DNA of 34,643 bases, taken from positions 1 through 34,643 of the forward strand of contig JAUXTH010000201.1 in assembly GCA_030679035.1 (NCBI GenBank). Direction: 5' to 3'. This stretch comes from Methylobacter sp. Lineage in GTDB: Bacteria; Pseudomonadota; Gammaproteobacteria; Methylococcales; Methylomonadaceae. This document shows, piece after piece, positions 1 to 8,661 of the stretch; the first letter of the stretch is position 1; every line of letters starts with the position of its first letter. The notes below the pieces were generated by a model, which had not been told where the DNA came from, did no database searches, and was given only the letters and a program-made list of their open reading frames with translations. The translations under genes were made by a program, and so were the position numbers.

Positions 1-29
1 GTTTTATGTTAAATAGAGCATTAGTTAGA

Positions 30-360
30 TATTAACTGATGTAACGCACGGACGGTACTTCTCCCGTTTGACGCGCCGAGCACCGGAGCTATTGTCGAGA
101 ATAGCCCGCAAGGGGGGCGGCAAGGATGCCGCTCGTCAGCAGAGGGGCTGGAGCCCCTTCTGCTGACCCTCGATAAAAGCGAGGAGCGCAGGAAGCACGC
201 GGCAACCGGGGCGCCTTTTCTTTGGTTACTTTCTTTTGGCGAAGCAAAAGAAAGTAACTCGCCTTCGGGTGCGAGAACCCGCTTCAATCAACTGTCGCGC
301 TAGCGACTCCTTAATGTTAAAGCGGTCGAAATTCGACTAACTGCGTAACATCAGTTAATA
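30..360. repeat. Repeat element with terminal inverted repeats and internal hairpins
   Basis: The ends 30-48 and 342-360 are inverted copies of each other (18 of 19 bases match). Inside lie two strong hairpins: 136-166 (stem around AGAGGGGC) and 225-258 (14-bp perfect stem starting GTTACTTTCTTTTG with a 6-base loop). The sequence around 225-258 resembles a very common dispersed repeat of proteobacterial genomes. The structure suggests a small non-autonomous mobile or REP-like element. A minus-strand open frame at 21-287 is contained in it and is probably not a gene. Confidence 0.6.
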
Positions 361-370
361 AGCAAGCTCC

Positions 371-754
371 GTGCTGGCCGAGCAAGGTTTGCTTAAAGAT
401 GTGGAAAAACAGGCGGCTAAAGATACCGCTAAAGTCGTGGCGCCGGGTGCTGTTGAAAAGGCGGAGTCAGCAAACCAAACGCTGGAAAATGCCAAAAAAT
501 TCAAAGAAGGCGTAGAAAACGCCCCTGATGCAGTTAAAAATCAACTGAAAGAAACGGCGAAGGAGTCGGTCAAGCAAAGGATTGAGCAAGCAACGCCGGA
601 AGAGACCAAAAAGGCCGTAGAAACCTTAAAAGCCAACAAAGAAGCCGCTAAAAACCTGAAAGGAAAGGTTGAAAGTGCGCCTAAATCGACTAAGGCCATC
701 AAAAGTAAAGCTAAAGAAAAAGCAGCTGAAAAAACGCTGGATTTGCTGCGTTAA
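371..754 (+). CDS. Hypothetical charged helical protein, possibly 5'-truncated
   Basis: I do not recognise a family. The 127-residue product is very rich in Lys, Glu and Ala with almost no aromatic residues. Runs such as KETAKESVKQRIEQA and the repeated 'VENAP/VESAP' segments suggest long amphipathic helices or a coiled coil. No signal peptide or membrane segment is visible in this frame. The start is a GTG with no clear ribosome binding site, and an in-frame stop lies at 359-361, exactly at the outer end of the inverted-repeat element. The frame therefore opens just where the repeat stops, as expected if the element removed the original 5' end. It reads away from the biosynthetic operon and is probably unrelated to it. 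It could be a remnant of a lipoprotein or stress-type helical protein. Confidence 0.5.
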   Translation: MLAEQGLLKDVEKQAAKDTAKVVAPGAVEKAESANQTLENAKKFKEGVENAPDAVKNQLKETAKESVKQRIEQATPEETKKAVETLKANKEAAKNLKGKVESAPKSTKAIKSKAKEKAAEKTLDLLR

Positions 755-777
755 TCTATAGCTTGGGTAGAAAGATT

Positions 778-939
778 GTAACTATTCAGTAAAAAAGAAT
801 AGAACGCGGATGGCGCAGGTTGCTTATGATTTAATAAGATTTTTTAGTTACTTAGACTGATAAACACCGCTTTTAAAAATCCGCGTAAATCTGCCCAATC
901 TGCGCCATCCGCGTTCTATTAAGCACGCTGAATAGTTAC
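778..939. repeat. Palindromic repeat, GTTCTATT family copy 1
   Basis: Outer arms 778-789 and 928-939 and inner arms 798-818 and 900-920 are inverted copies; the inner arms, ending in GCGTTCTATT, match perfectly over 21 bases. The right arm overlaps the last bases of the halogenase-like gene that ends at 936. Related copies occur at 7638-7733, 22346-22441 and, more distantly, 17653-17880. Confidence 0.8.
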
Positions 940-2156
940 GAAAGATTCAGCTTTTCATTCGGTCGGCGACCGGCTAGCAGGTTTTGTTGCAAAGCATTGT
1001 TTTCGGCCCACAAGTCGCCGGACAACAGTCTCGCTATCTGGTCTTTCAAATCAGGCTGCCGGTCGGCCTCAAAAAACAGGTTATGTACGATGTTGGATTG
1101 GTAGAACCGCTCCACGAACAAACGCATAGTGTTGAAACCCAGTTGGTAAGCCTCGTCATCTTCAGCGTGAAGAAGAGGATCGGCTTCGCGCCCTTCATGT
1201 AGCCCCTCGTGGATCCGGTCGGCTATGCGGGCTGCGCTGGTGAAGGCGAGGAAAACGCCTGAGGAAAATACCGGATCAAGGAAACCTGCCGCATCGCCGC
1301 AGCAGGCATAGCGTAGGCCGTAGCGGCTTTGGTTGCTGTAACTGAAATCCGCCTCGACGCGGATTGGCGCATATTGTTCAGCACCTTCCAGCAAACGCTG
1401 CAATATCGGCGAGGCCGCCAGATAGCGGCGCAGCAATTCTTCTACCTCGCAGTCCTTGGGTCTTTCCTTCTGTACCACCAAGCCCACGCTCAGTCGTCGC
1501 CCGGATATGGGGATGATCCAGAGCCAGCCGATGTCCACGACCGGCACATAAATACTGCCGGAACGGAACAGTTCGTCCGCTTCTTCTCCGGGTTGGATTT
1601 TCTCGAAGTGGGTATACACCGCAAACTTGCCGAGGTTTTCGATGCGATCTATGGTCTTGCCTTTCTTACCCATCAGGGCGCTACGGCCCGTGGCATCTAC
1701 CAGATATCGGCAGCGGTACTGGGCCTTGTCGGAAATGATCTCCACTCCTTCCGGCTGGCAGTCTACCTCAAGCACCTTCTCTTCCTCATGGGTTTCCACG
1801 CCATGGGCGGCGGCGTTTTTAAACAACACTTGGTCGAAAGGGCCGCGTTCTAACTGGTAGGTTTTGCGGTAGACACTCAAGGGGAAATACATGCGCTGAT
1901 CGGTAGCTTCGTCGATGAACACCGCCCCGCTTTTGAATTGGTTGCCCTCGCTCCAATCAATTCCCAAACGTTGCAGTACCGGTTCGCTAAAGGGCAGCAT
2001 GGATTCTCCGATGTGGAAGCGTGGATGCTTACCGCTCTCCAAGAGCAAAACCGAATGGCCGTGCTGAGCCAGCAAAGTCGCCGCCGTGGAGCCGGCCGGG
2101 CCTCCGCCGACGACGACGACGTCATAATCAAAAGCATTTTGTTTGTTGTCGGGCAT
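936..2156 (-). CDS. Flavin-dependent halogenase-like protein 1
   Basis: A 406-residue FAD enzyme of the flavin-dependent halogenase/monooxygenase superfamily. Visible motifs in order: the dinucleotide-binding GGGPAG at residues 17-22, GESMLP at 50-55, a Lys at 75 in the FKSG context (the position of the catalytic Lys of PltA/PrnA-type halogenases), WLWIIP at 211-216 (the WxWxIP motif that separates halogenases from hydroxylases) and FLDPVFSSG at about 290. These fit a true halogenase using FADH2, halide and O2; the substrate is unknown, either a carrier-bound pyrrole or the aryl head of the polyene. It is the last gene of the left operon, 14 bases after the lipoprotein gene, and its stop codon lies in a palindromic repeat. 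The alternative is a non-halogenating FAD monooxygenase as found in other APE and flexirubin clusters. Confidence 0.82.
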   Translation of the reverse strand: MPDNKQNAFDYDVVVVGGGPAGSTAATLLAQHGHSVLLLESGKHPRFHIGESMLPFSEPVLQRLGIDWSEGNQFKSGAVFIDEATDQRMYFPLSVYRKTYQLERGPFDQVLFKNAAAHGVETHEEEKVLEVDCQPEGVEIISDKAQYRCRYLVDATGRSALMGKKGKTIDRIENLGKFAVYTHFEKIQPGEEADELFRSGSIYVPVVDIGWLWIIPISGRRLSVGLVVQKERPKDCEVEELLRRYLAASPILQRLLEGAEQYAPIRVEADFSYSNQSRYGLRYACCGDAAGFLDPVFSSGVFLAFTSAARIADRIHEGLHEGREADPLLHAEDDEAYQLGFNTMRLFVERFYQSNIVHNLFFEADRQPDLKDQIARLLSGDLWAENNALQQNLLAGRRPNEKLNLS

Positions 2157-2170
2157 GATCTTTATGTCTC

Positions 2171-2566
2171 TTAATTTTTTGAATCCTGAAAACCGTCTTC
2201 GCTCGGGTCATATGTGGCTTTAAAAACTGTCAAGTTGACACCGCCAATCCCCATTCCCGTATAAGTGATTTTTCCTATGCCTTTGTATAGCTCCTCTGTA
2301 CGATGCGTATCGCTGCCGAAATAGAAGGGGATCCACATTTTGCCGGTTTGGTACACTTTGCTATCAGTTGGCTGGCCGAGAATGCTATGTACTTGACCTT
2401 GGCTCATGCCAATCTTGATTTTAGCGAAGGGAGCATTAGTGGGGGCATTTCCCTCAATACGGGATTCCGGTAGGGCATTCGAAGCGTCCGGGTTTTTATG
2501 GGTTGATGCACAGCCGGCGAGGAACATGAGGGGCACGATGATTGCCAAGATTTTATAATTTTTCAT
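2171..2566 (-). CDS. Small outer-membrane-type lipoprotein, BamE/SmpA-like fold
   Basis: The 131-residue product begins with a lipoprotein signal peptide: basic start, hydrophobic stretch and lipobox LAGC with Cys at about residue 19. The mature part contains KIGMSQGQVHSILGQPT, the pattern of the BamE/SmpA/OmlA domain, in which 'G.s...V...lG.P' opens the first helix. The start is supported by AAGGA shortly upstream of the ATG. Lipid anchoring is inferred from the lipobox, and the +2 residue is Ala, which favours transport to the outer membrane. It sits between the CLF-like gene and halogenase 1, a position where APE clusters often carry a small lipoprotein of another family (DUF3261). A role in export or anchoring of the pigment is therefore possible but unproven. 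Confidence 0.75.
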   Translation of the reverse strand: MKNYKILAIIVPLMFLAGCASTHKNPDASNALPESRIEGNAPTNAPFAKIKIGMSQGQVHSILGQPTDSKVYQTGKMWIPFYFGSDTHRTEELYKGIGKITYTGMGIGGVNLTVFKATYDPSEDGFQDSKN

Positions 2567-2715
2567 AGAAGTCCTTGATGGTTGATTTGGAGCTTTTCAA
2601 TAGTGATTCGGCTGGAGTGGATGGTAGGTTCCATTTCAAAAGATAAACGCCAGACAAGTCGAAAGCCTAACAAGTTTTGACTATTCTGTAAATCTTATCC
2701 AAACAAAAGGGTTGT

Positions 2716-3483
2716 TCATGATGAGCCTAGCATAGTGCTGGATGGGCTTATCTTAGCCTGCCAACCTGTTGCAAGCGGTGAGACCGGTATGATTTGCGTT
2801 TCACCGCCCGTCGCAGCTAAGCTGAGAAGAGGAATGGCTGCCAAAACAGGCATGCTGGCGACCAGAGATTCCCAGGCGTGAGGGAAAATATCCGTTCCGA
2901 GATGAGGCCGTCCGATGTGTAAAATGCTGTCTTCTACTGCGCCGGCGGCCAACACCAGAGCGCAGGCGAAAGCCGGCTGACCCTGACCGGGGGCTAGGTA
3001 TTTTGGCCAGTTTTCATCGTAGCAGACCAGCAGCAATTCACCCCCAAGACAAGTCAGTTGACACCAGGCCTCCAGCAAAGCCATGGCAAAGGTGTCACAA
3101 CCAGCCGCCAAGGCGCTGGTAGGCTGTTGGCATTGTTGGGTGATACTCCAATAACCGGCTGCTGTATTCTGGACGGAATTGTGGAAAACGCTGGGGGAAA
3201 TGATCCCTGCGGGTTTGACCAGTTCGGTGCAAAGAAGGTCGGTGGTTTGGATTTCACCGGCTACGCTGGCGAACACCGATGGAAGTGCTTCGGGTGAGCG
3301 TTGTGCTTGTCTATAAGCCACTGTCGCAGCGCTAAACGCCATTTGCGTCGCCTGGCTGGTGCGGCGGCGCAACAGGGGCGGGATCGTATCGCGGTCGATG
3401 TCGAAGGCAGGGAAGGGGAGGCTGATCCGAAATTCGGGATCTGGGGCGCAGGCGCCAAAGCCCAGCAGACTCATGCATTCCAT
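2716..3483 (-). CDS. Chain-length-factor-like truncated beta-ketoacyl synthase (ApeC-like), copy 1
   Basis: About 255 residues, matching the N-terminal-half ketoacyl-synthase proteins (ketoacyl-synt_2 type) that pair with the KS in aryl polyene clusters. The protein lacks the C-terminal thiolase half with the two catalytic His residues. At the nucleophile position the aligned segment reads LAAGCDTF, so the residue matching the KS Cys is Gly and the Cys is shifted by one; it is probably not a condensing enzyme itself. It would form a heterodimer with the KS encoded directly upstream and set chain length. The start is an ATG whose A is shared with the KS stop (TGATG), giving translational coupling. 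A second copy at 23733-24446 is clearly related in layout but diverged. Confidence 0.72.
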   Translation of the reverse strand: MECMSLLGFGACAPDPEFRISLPFPAFDIDRDTIPPLLRRRTSQATQMAFSAATVAYRQAQRSPEALPSVFASVAGEIQTTDLLCTELVKPAGIISPSVFHNSVQNTAAGYWSITQQCQQPTSALAAGCDTFAMALLEAWCQLTCLGGELLLVCYDENWPKYLAPGQGQPAFACALVLAAGAVEDSILHIGRPHLGTDIFPHAWESLVASMPVLAAIPLLSLAATGGETQIIPVSPLATGWQAKISPSSTMLGSS

Positions 3484-4685
3484 CAAGCCACCTCCAGTAA
3501 TACGCTGGCGTTGTTGCCGCCAAAGCCGAAGGAATTGCTTAATACAAGTTTAGGCGCGCACTCCAAACGCGGCGTGGCGATGACCGGACAGGGGCAGTTC
3601 GGATCGGCTTGTTCCAAACCACAGGTGCCCGGAAGGAAACCCCGTTCCAGAGCCAGCAGACTGACTACAGCCTCCACCGCTCCGGCTGCGCCTAAGGTGT
3701 GGCCGAGCAGGCCTTTCACCCCGCTGCACGGAGGTGGGTTTGGGAATAGATTGTTTATGGCCTTGGCATCGGCCTGGTCGTTCAGTATGCTGGCGGTGGC
3801 GTGCAGGTTGATGTAATCGACATCGCCCACCTCTCGATCCGCCAGACGCAAAGCTTGGGTCATAGCCAAGACCGCTCCCGTGCCTTCCGGGTGCGGGGCG
3901 CTCATGTGATGTGCGTCGGAGGATTCTCCTACTGCCAGAAGCCGTGGACGGGCGGTGTTGTCCGCGCTTTGGCGTTCCAGTAACAACAGGGCTGCTCCCT
4001 CACCGATATTGATACCCCGGCGGTTGATATCCATGGGGCGGCAAGCTTCGGGTGAGATCAATTGCAAACTGTGGAAGCCGCGCAAGGTCAATCGGCACAA
4101 GCTGTCCACGCCGGCGACCAAAACCGCATCGCAAAAGTCGGACATGATCAATCTTTGTGCCGCTCCCAAGGCTTTGGCGCTGGAAGAGCAGGCGGTTGAA
4201 ATTCCGTAGCAAGGGCCTTGCAATTCCAGTTCGCGTTGGAGAAATTCGGCGGTGGCCTGGGCCGTTTGGATTTGCATAAAATGAAAATCGCTCGGCATGA
4301 TCCCGTCACTCAGGAAATGGGCATAAGCATTCTCGGAATCATAGATTCCCGAGGTGCTGGTGCCTAACACCAGACCTACTCGCAAGGCTCCATAATTCGC
4401 TATTGCCCGTTCCACATCGGAGCGGAACTCGCCTTGGTTAAGCGCCTTAAGAGCCAGTCTTGCGTTGCGACAGTCATATGCCTTAAGGCTCTGGCGGATA
4501 TTCGGCAAAGGTGATGTGACCTCACCCACCACGGTTTTGAACGGAATATCGAATAAGCGTAAAGGTTGCAGGCAGCTTCGGTTTGCGATCAGGCTGTTAT
4601 ACAAAGCTTCCACATCCTCCCCGGCGGCGCTGACGCACTGGTAGGCTGTGACGGCGACAGGCGGTATTTGCGGATGCTTGGTCAT
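3483..4685 (-). CDS. 3-oxoacyl-ACP synthase (ApeO-like KS), copy 1
   Basis: A complete condensing enzyme of about 400 residues in the FabF/KAS-II fold, with the nucleophile Cys at about residue 166 in STACSSSAKA, the first His in NLHATAS and the second in KGLLGHTLGAAGA. It would condense malonyl-ACP with a growing acyl chain. The frame can be extended to 4718, but the start at 4685 overlaps the stop of the exporter gene as ATGA, typical of coupled translation, so I prefer it. The adjacent CLF-like gene is the obvious partner. It is a paralogue of the KS at 27056-28255: both carry a 'Y-[DN]-C-R-N' motif near residue 70 and the same ACSSSA/TCSSSA active-site block. Confidence 0.88.
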   Translation of the reverse strand: MTKHPQIPPVAVTAYQCVSAAGEDVEALYNSLIANRSCLQPLRLFDIPFKTVVGEVTSPLPNIRQSLKAYDCRNARLALKALNQGEFRSDVERAIANYGALRVGLVLGTSTSGIYDSENAYAHFLSDGIMPSDFHFMQIQTAQATAEFLQRELELQGPCYGISTACSSSAKALGAAQRLIMSDFCDAVLVAGVDSLCRLTLRGFHSLQLISPEACRPMDINRRGINIGEGAALLLLERQSADNTARPRLLAVGESSDAHHMSAPHPEGTGAVLAMTQALRLADREVGDVDYINLHATASILNDQADAKAINNLFPNPPPCSGVKGLLGHTLGAAGAVEAVVSLLALERGFLPGTCGLEQADPNCPCPVIATPRLECAPKLVLSNSFGFGGNNASVLLEVA

Positions 4686-7006
4686 TTCAGGCTTGGCTTT
4701 TGGATCAGCAGCGGGCATAGCAGGAATCCCAAGGTAACTCCCAGGCTCACGGACAGCGCCAGGATTGGTAAAGTCGGTGTTTTGCCCAGCCCCAAAGCGC
4801 CAAACGAAGCCAAGGTGGTCAGGGTGGACGAGGCGAGGGCGTGGTAGGTGATGTCAGAATCCCGGCCGCGATTATCCATGAAGAATATACCGTAATCAAC
4901 GCACAGGGAAACCGATAGCAGTAGGCCGATGATATGGAGGAAACTCACTTCTTCCTTCATCAGCGCCCAGATAGCGAAAATGAATAGCACGGAGGCGACC
5001 GAGGGCAGTAAGGTCAACAGCACCTTGCGGATGTCGCGTTGCTGCAGCCAAATGAACAGTCCCATGACCGCGATGCCGATAGCCAACATAAGCAAAGACC
5101 TGTCCCGGTATAACGAGGCTAAGCGATCCAGCTGGTCTTTTTGGCTGAAGTAACGTGTTCCTTCCAAGCCAGCCAAACCTTCGGTCAATTTTTGGGGATC
5201 GTGATCGCCCAGCCAGAGTGTTAAAGCCACGCCTTTTTGGCCCTCGATCATCTGTCCGCTCAGGATATGGCGCACCGGTGAGGCCAGAACGGCTTCAGGC
5301 TTCAGCGACAGTGCGGCAGGTGGTAACAGCTTGCCGAGCTTATCCACCGAAAGCTCGGCTTTGCCCAAGGCTGCCCGCCAAGCATCCTGAAATTGCGGGG
5401 TCAGTGCCTGTGCGTAAACTTTGGCGTTTTCGTTCTGCAAGTCTTGTGAAGCCAGCCAGGGAAACAGTCCGTGATATTCGCTTAAGATCCCGGCCTGCTT
5501 CAATTGCTTCAAACGGCGCTCAGCCGCTTCGGTGCGCCTAAGCGCGGTTTCCAAATCATCAGCCTGAACCAACACAAAACGCGCCGGTTCGATACTGGCA
5601 AAATGGCTGCGGACGGTTTCGTCCTGCTGCTTTAACTGATCCATGTTCATCGCCAGTTTTTGCATGTCGTCCATCCAGCGGATCTGCGGCAAAGCCAGTC
5701 CGGCCAGCATGATGCAGATAGCAAACAAACCCAGCAACAGCTTGCGGCGACGGGCGCAGAAATCGACCCAGGCGGCGATACCGGGCAAATGGGCGACATG
5801 CAGGGAGGAGTGGGCAAGCAAGGCGGGCAGCACCCAGCGGGTCAGTCCTAATGAGGCTGCGATACTGGCCAAGGCGAATATGGCGATTTGCTCGAAGCCT
5901 GGAAATCCGGTGAGACCCAAGGCCGCATAGCCGATGACGGTGGTCAGGCCGCCCATGAGCAGGCTGGGCCATAGCAGCCGGGCGGCATCCAATGGAGAGT
6001 TGCGGTGCTTTGCGCAATGCACCATCACATGGATAGGATAATCGGTGCAGATGCCGATCAAGCTGCCCCCTAGGGCCAGGGTCAAACTATGGACAGTGCC
6101 GAACGCTAAAGCCGTCACCAAAGCGCCAACGACAAAGGAAGCGATCTGAACCATCATCACCCAATGCAGTGCGGAAAAAGATTGGAACAGCAGCAAAAAT
6201 ACAACCGCCACAGCCACGCTGGACACCACCGAAACCAAGGTGACGTCCTGGCTGATCTCGCCGTGGGCCGCCACGCTGAAAACCGGCACCCCGGCCATGG
6301 ACAGTCGGAATGCGTTCCCTGTCGCTTGGTTCAGGGTATCAAAGCTTGCGCGGATGGCGGCTTGCAGGCGCGAATGCAGATCCGAATCCAAGGCGGCGTA
6401 TCGGCTTTGCAAAATCAACGCGCCGCCGCTATCCAATTCGGCTTGGTGTTCGAACTGGCCTTTCAAGTCCTTGAAGCCGTTCAGGGATAACAGCAAAGGA
6501 TCTTGTTTGGCGATGGCTTTGATGAACCCGCCTTGGGGCGAGAGCAAAGCCTGTTTGAGACCCTCGGCCCGGCTGGTCAAGCTGGCGGGGTTGAACAGTC
6601 CGCGCCCTTCCTCCTCGGGATTCAGGCTGAACAGGCGGGCATGATAGGGGGCGTAAGAACGGACGGCATCGATCCACTCGCGGGGAGGCTCGTTGGCGGG
6701 CCATACTTGTTCCACGCCTTCGATCTGCGCCAGCTGCGAGACCAGCTTGGCGCTGAATGCGTCTAGGGAAACCGGGTTTTGCGCTGGATTGGCCTCGTTT
6801 GGATTAGTTGTTTTTTCTACCACCAGCATATAGCGCCGCGACAGTTCGCCCGATTGCAACAGCCCGGACAGCAGCTTTGAATCTTCGTTGTCGCTGGCGG
6901 TAAAAAAGGCGTTCAGGTCGGATTCGATGCGGATTTGCCAAACGGTTACCGCCAACAGCAAGGGGAACAAAACTAAAAACCAGCGCTTTCTCCAGATGAA
7001 AGACAC
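4682..7006 (-). CDS. MMPL/RND-family exporter of the APE cluster
   Basis: A 774-residue inner-membrane protein. A short N-terminal cytoplasmic stub and first transmembrane segment (residues 8-24) are followed by a large periplasmic domain, a block of five closely spaced helices (about 255-400), a second periplasmic domain and a second block of helices to the C-terminus. This two-fold layout is that of MMPL/RND lipid exporters (COG4258 type in APE clusters). The likely cargo is the lipid-linked polyene, passed to the LolA-like protein encoded just upstream. The start is a GTG 4 bases after the lolA-like stop, with GGAG in front of it, and the end overlaps the KS gene by ATGA. No break in the reading frame is seen. 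Confidence 0.88.
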   Translation of the reverse strand: MSFIWRKRWFLVLFPLLLAVTVWQIRIESDLNAFFTASDNEDSKLLSGLLQSGELSRRYMLVVEKTTNPNEANPAQNPVSLDAFSAKLVSQLAQIEGVEQVWPANEPPREWIDAVRSYAPYHARLFSLNPEEEGRGLFNPASLTSRAEGLKQALLSPQGGFIKAIAKQDPLLLSLNGFKDLKGQFEHQAELDSGGALILQSRYAALDSDLHSRLQAAIRASFDTLNQATGNAFRLSMAGVPVFSVAAHGEISQDVTLVSVVSSVAVAVVFLLLFQSFSALHWVMMVQIASFVVGALVTALAFGTVHSLTLALGGSLIGICTDYPIHVMVHCAKHRNSPLDAARLLWPSLLMGGLTTVIGYAALGLTGFPGFEQIAIFALASIAASLGLTRWVLPALLAHSSLHVAHLPGIAAWVDFCARRRKLLLGLFAICIMLAGLALPQIRWMDDMQKLAMNMDQLKQQDETVRSHFASIEPARFVLVQADDLETALRRTEAAERRLKQLKQAGILSEYHGLFPWLASQDLQNENAKVYAQALTPQFQDAWRAALGKAELSVDKLGKLLPPAALSLKPEAVLASPVRHILSGQMIEGQKGVALTLWLGDHDPQKLTEGLAGLEGTRYFSQKDQLDRLASLYRDRSLLMLAIGIAVMGLFIWLQQRDIRKVLLTLLPSVASVLFIFAIWALMKEEVSFLHIIGLLLSVSLCVDYGIFFMDNRGRDSDITYHALASSTLTTLASFGALGLGKTPTLPILALSVSLGVTLGFLLCPLLIQKPSLK

Positions 7007-7010
7007 CTAA

Positions 7011-7721
7011 TTAATCTCCCATGGCTTCGAGCAGCAAGCGTTGGATGACATTATCCAATTGCTGACCTTCGGCAGTTTTCACCATGCGGTATTCGGTGGA
7101 TTCGCCATCCGGTTGACGGATTAAAACCTGTTGTTTACGTCCATCTTCGTCCCCCGAAATTTCGACAGTCGCCGCGTCCTCATTGCTGAGTTCAGGCTTA
7201 GGCGTCAAGCGCAAGGTCCAGCGTTTGCCGTGCTGTTCCGGGACAAAATCATAGCTCGATTTCAATTCATCGGCATGTCCCTGCAAAATGGCGATGAATA
7301 CCGTGATCAGATCCGATGCTTGCCCCGATTGGCCTAGGGGGGCGGTGTGGCGCTGCTGTTGTTCGGGATCCCAGTAATACATTCGGCCTTCGGCGATAGC
7401 CATGATAACCCGCGTAGGTTGCAGTTGCTGCTTGACCAAGCTGCCGTCCGCGCCGGACAGCATGTTACCCTGGCCTTGCCAAGGGGAAGAGGCTAATTCC
7501 AGTTTGCGGATTTCCTCGTAATGGAACTCGGCTGATCCGCTTTGCCGGATGCGTCCGAGCAAAGCTTGCAATTCGGATTCATCGCAAAATCCCGGCATAG
7601 GCAATAACGCTAACAATAAGCAGAAGCCGGGCATCACAATAGAACGCAGATGACGCTGATAGTTATGATTAAGTAAGATTTTTTTTGAACACTCTGCGTT
7701 CATCATATTTATCAGCGTCAT
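7011..7721 (-). CDS. LolA-like outer-membrane lipoprotein carrier of the APE cluster
   Basis: The core protein (from about residue 30) has a hydrophobic signal segment LLLALLPMPGFC followed by about 190 residues with the LolA-type pattern 'FHYEEIRKLELASSPWQGQGNM...MYYWDPEQQQRHTAPL', known for periplasmic carriers of lipids in APE clusters. It probably accepts the polyene lipid from the MMPL exporter encoded next to it. The start is uncertain. The 5' end of the open frame, roughly 7638-7721, is palindromic repeat DNA. Starting there gives a signal peptide with basic residues (KK, R, R), while starting at the downstream ATG at 7634 gives one with none. No convincing ribosome binding site is visible for any of the starts. 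Confidence 0.75.
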   Translation of the reverse strand: MTLINMMNAECSKKILLNHNYQRHLRSIVMPGFCLLLALLPMPGFCDESELQALLGRIRQSGSAEFHYEEIRKLELASSPWQGQGNMLSGADGSLVKQQLQPTRVIMAIAEGRMYYWDPEQQQRHTAPLGQSGQASDLITVFIAILQGHADELKSSYDFVPEQHGKRWTLRLTPKPELSNEDAATVEISGDEDGRKQQVLIRQPDGESTEYRMVKTAEGQQLDNVIQRLLLEAMGD

Positions 7722-7733
7722 CTGCGTTCTATT
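7638..7733. repeat. Palindromic repeat, GTTCTATT family copy 2
   Basis: Arms 7638-7660 and 7711-7733 are perfect inverted copies of 23 bases (core CAGATGACGCTGAT). The element sits in the only real gap between the COG4648-like gene and the lolA-like gene and forms the 5' part of the lolA-like open frame. Confidence 0.85.
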
Positions 7734-7753
7734 TGGGTAATCATTTATGGCCG

Positions 7754-8365
7754 CTATCCCTTAAACACTTTGTGGCCGTGCCTTGCCATGAAAGTGAAGG
7801 TCTCCAGCATAGGGGGGATTTCCAGATCAGGGAAACGTCGATGGCGGTAGAACCATTCCCCAACGCCAAGCAAGCCCATCAGCACATAAACAAGCACGCC
7901 GGTATAAACCGCCCATACCTTTTGTCCTGCAAGGGCCGGCAGCAAGGCGCAGACCGGCACATTGATGGCGAAGAATAGCGTCCAGGCCCACGTCACTTCC
8001 CGCAGGTATTCTGCAATGCCGGGAATGAACTCCGGATATTGCAAGCGCACTAGACGTTCGCATAGGGAAGAGGGGGTCCATAGCGTATGCCCGAACAGAA
8101 CCGTCAGCCACAAATACGCGAGTGAGGGAACCAGCCAGATAAAATAGGCGTTGGTGAAATAGGCACCCGTTAGCAATAAGGCGGCGAACAGAAAACTGCC
8201 GAAGCGTAAGGCCATCGTCTTCGAGTTAAGGCCTCGCCATAGGGTCAGCGCGGCAAACACCAGTAACTCCAAGTTGGCAAAGCCAAGTCCTGCTAAATAA
8301 GAGCTGAGGAATGGATAGGCGATCAGAATAAAGGCGATGCTGACTGCCTTAATTATGGTGCCCAT
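7754..8365 (-). CDS. COG4648-type membrane protein (ApeG-like), copy 1
   Basis: A 203-residue polytopic membrane protein with about six hydrophobic segments, and the conserved stretch TPSSLCERLVRLQYPEFIPG followed by an aromatic helix with TWAWTLFFAIN. This family is found almost only in APE and related clusters; its function is unknown. The start lies 2 bases after the ACP stop, so the pair is co-translated. A paralogue sits at 21757-22305 (shared YPFL, ERL.RL..P and VLMGLLG/A-E features). Two copies are unusual, since typical APE clusters carry one. Confidence 0.75.
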   Translation of the reverse strand: MGTIIKAVSIAFILIAYPFLSSYLAGLGFANLELLVFAALTLWRGLNSKTMALRFGSFLFAALLLTGAYFTNAYFIWLVPSLAYLWLTVLFGHTLWTPSSLCERLVRLQYPEFIPGIAEYLREVTWAWTLFFAINVPVCALLPALAGQKVWAVYTGVLVYVLMGLLGVGEWFYRHRRFPDLEIPPMLETFTFMARHGHKVFKG

Positions 8366-8367
8366 GT

Positions 8368-8631
8368 CTAGCAGGTACGATGGGTAGCGACAAAGTCCGC
8401 CAGCGACCGTAGGGATACAAAAATTTCGTTGTTACGTTCGTCGCCGGAAGTGATTTTGATGCCGTATTGGCGGTCCAACATAACGCCAATTTCCAGTGCG
8501 TCGATGGAATCCAAACCTAAGCCGCCATTGAACAGGGGCGCATCTGGGGAAAGGTCGTCGGGCATGATGTCTTCGAGGCGTAAACCTTCAATGAGCATGG
8601 TTTTCAATTGGCTGATCAAGTCATCTGACAT
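8368..8631 (-). CDS. Acyl carrier protein (ApeE-like), copy 1
   Basis: An 87-residue ACP with the phosphopantetheine-attachment Ser at about residue 42 in GGLGLDSIDALEIG. It is the first gene of the left operon and follows a near-consensus promoter. The motif and flanking residues are nearly the same as in the ACP at 22711-22980 (GGLGLDSIDALELG), so the two are paralogues. It probably holds the growing polyene for the KS/CLF pair in the same operon. A weak purine-rich ribosome binding site (AAAGGGG) lies about 14 bases before the ATG. Confidence 0.9.
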   Translation of the reverse strand: MSDDLISQLKTMLIEGLRLEDIMPDDLSPDAPLFNGGLGLDSIDALEIGVMLDRQYGIKITSGDERNNEIFVSLRSLADFVATHRTC

Positions 8632-8661
8632 GTGTAAATAAACCCCTTTAATAAAGGCTAG

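Noticed and set aside
21-287. Minus-strand open frame of 88 codons
   Set aside because: It lies almost wholly in the inverted-repeat element with its hairpins, and its Arg/Ser/Pro-rich product has no coding character.
1329-1853. Long plus-strand open frame opposite halogenase 1
   Set aside because: It is antisense to a gene with complete conserved motifs; no family features or ribosome binding site.
5155-5541. Plus-strand open frame opposite the MMPL exporter
   Set aside because: Shadow frame of a well-supported membrane protein; Arg/Pro-rich, no motif.
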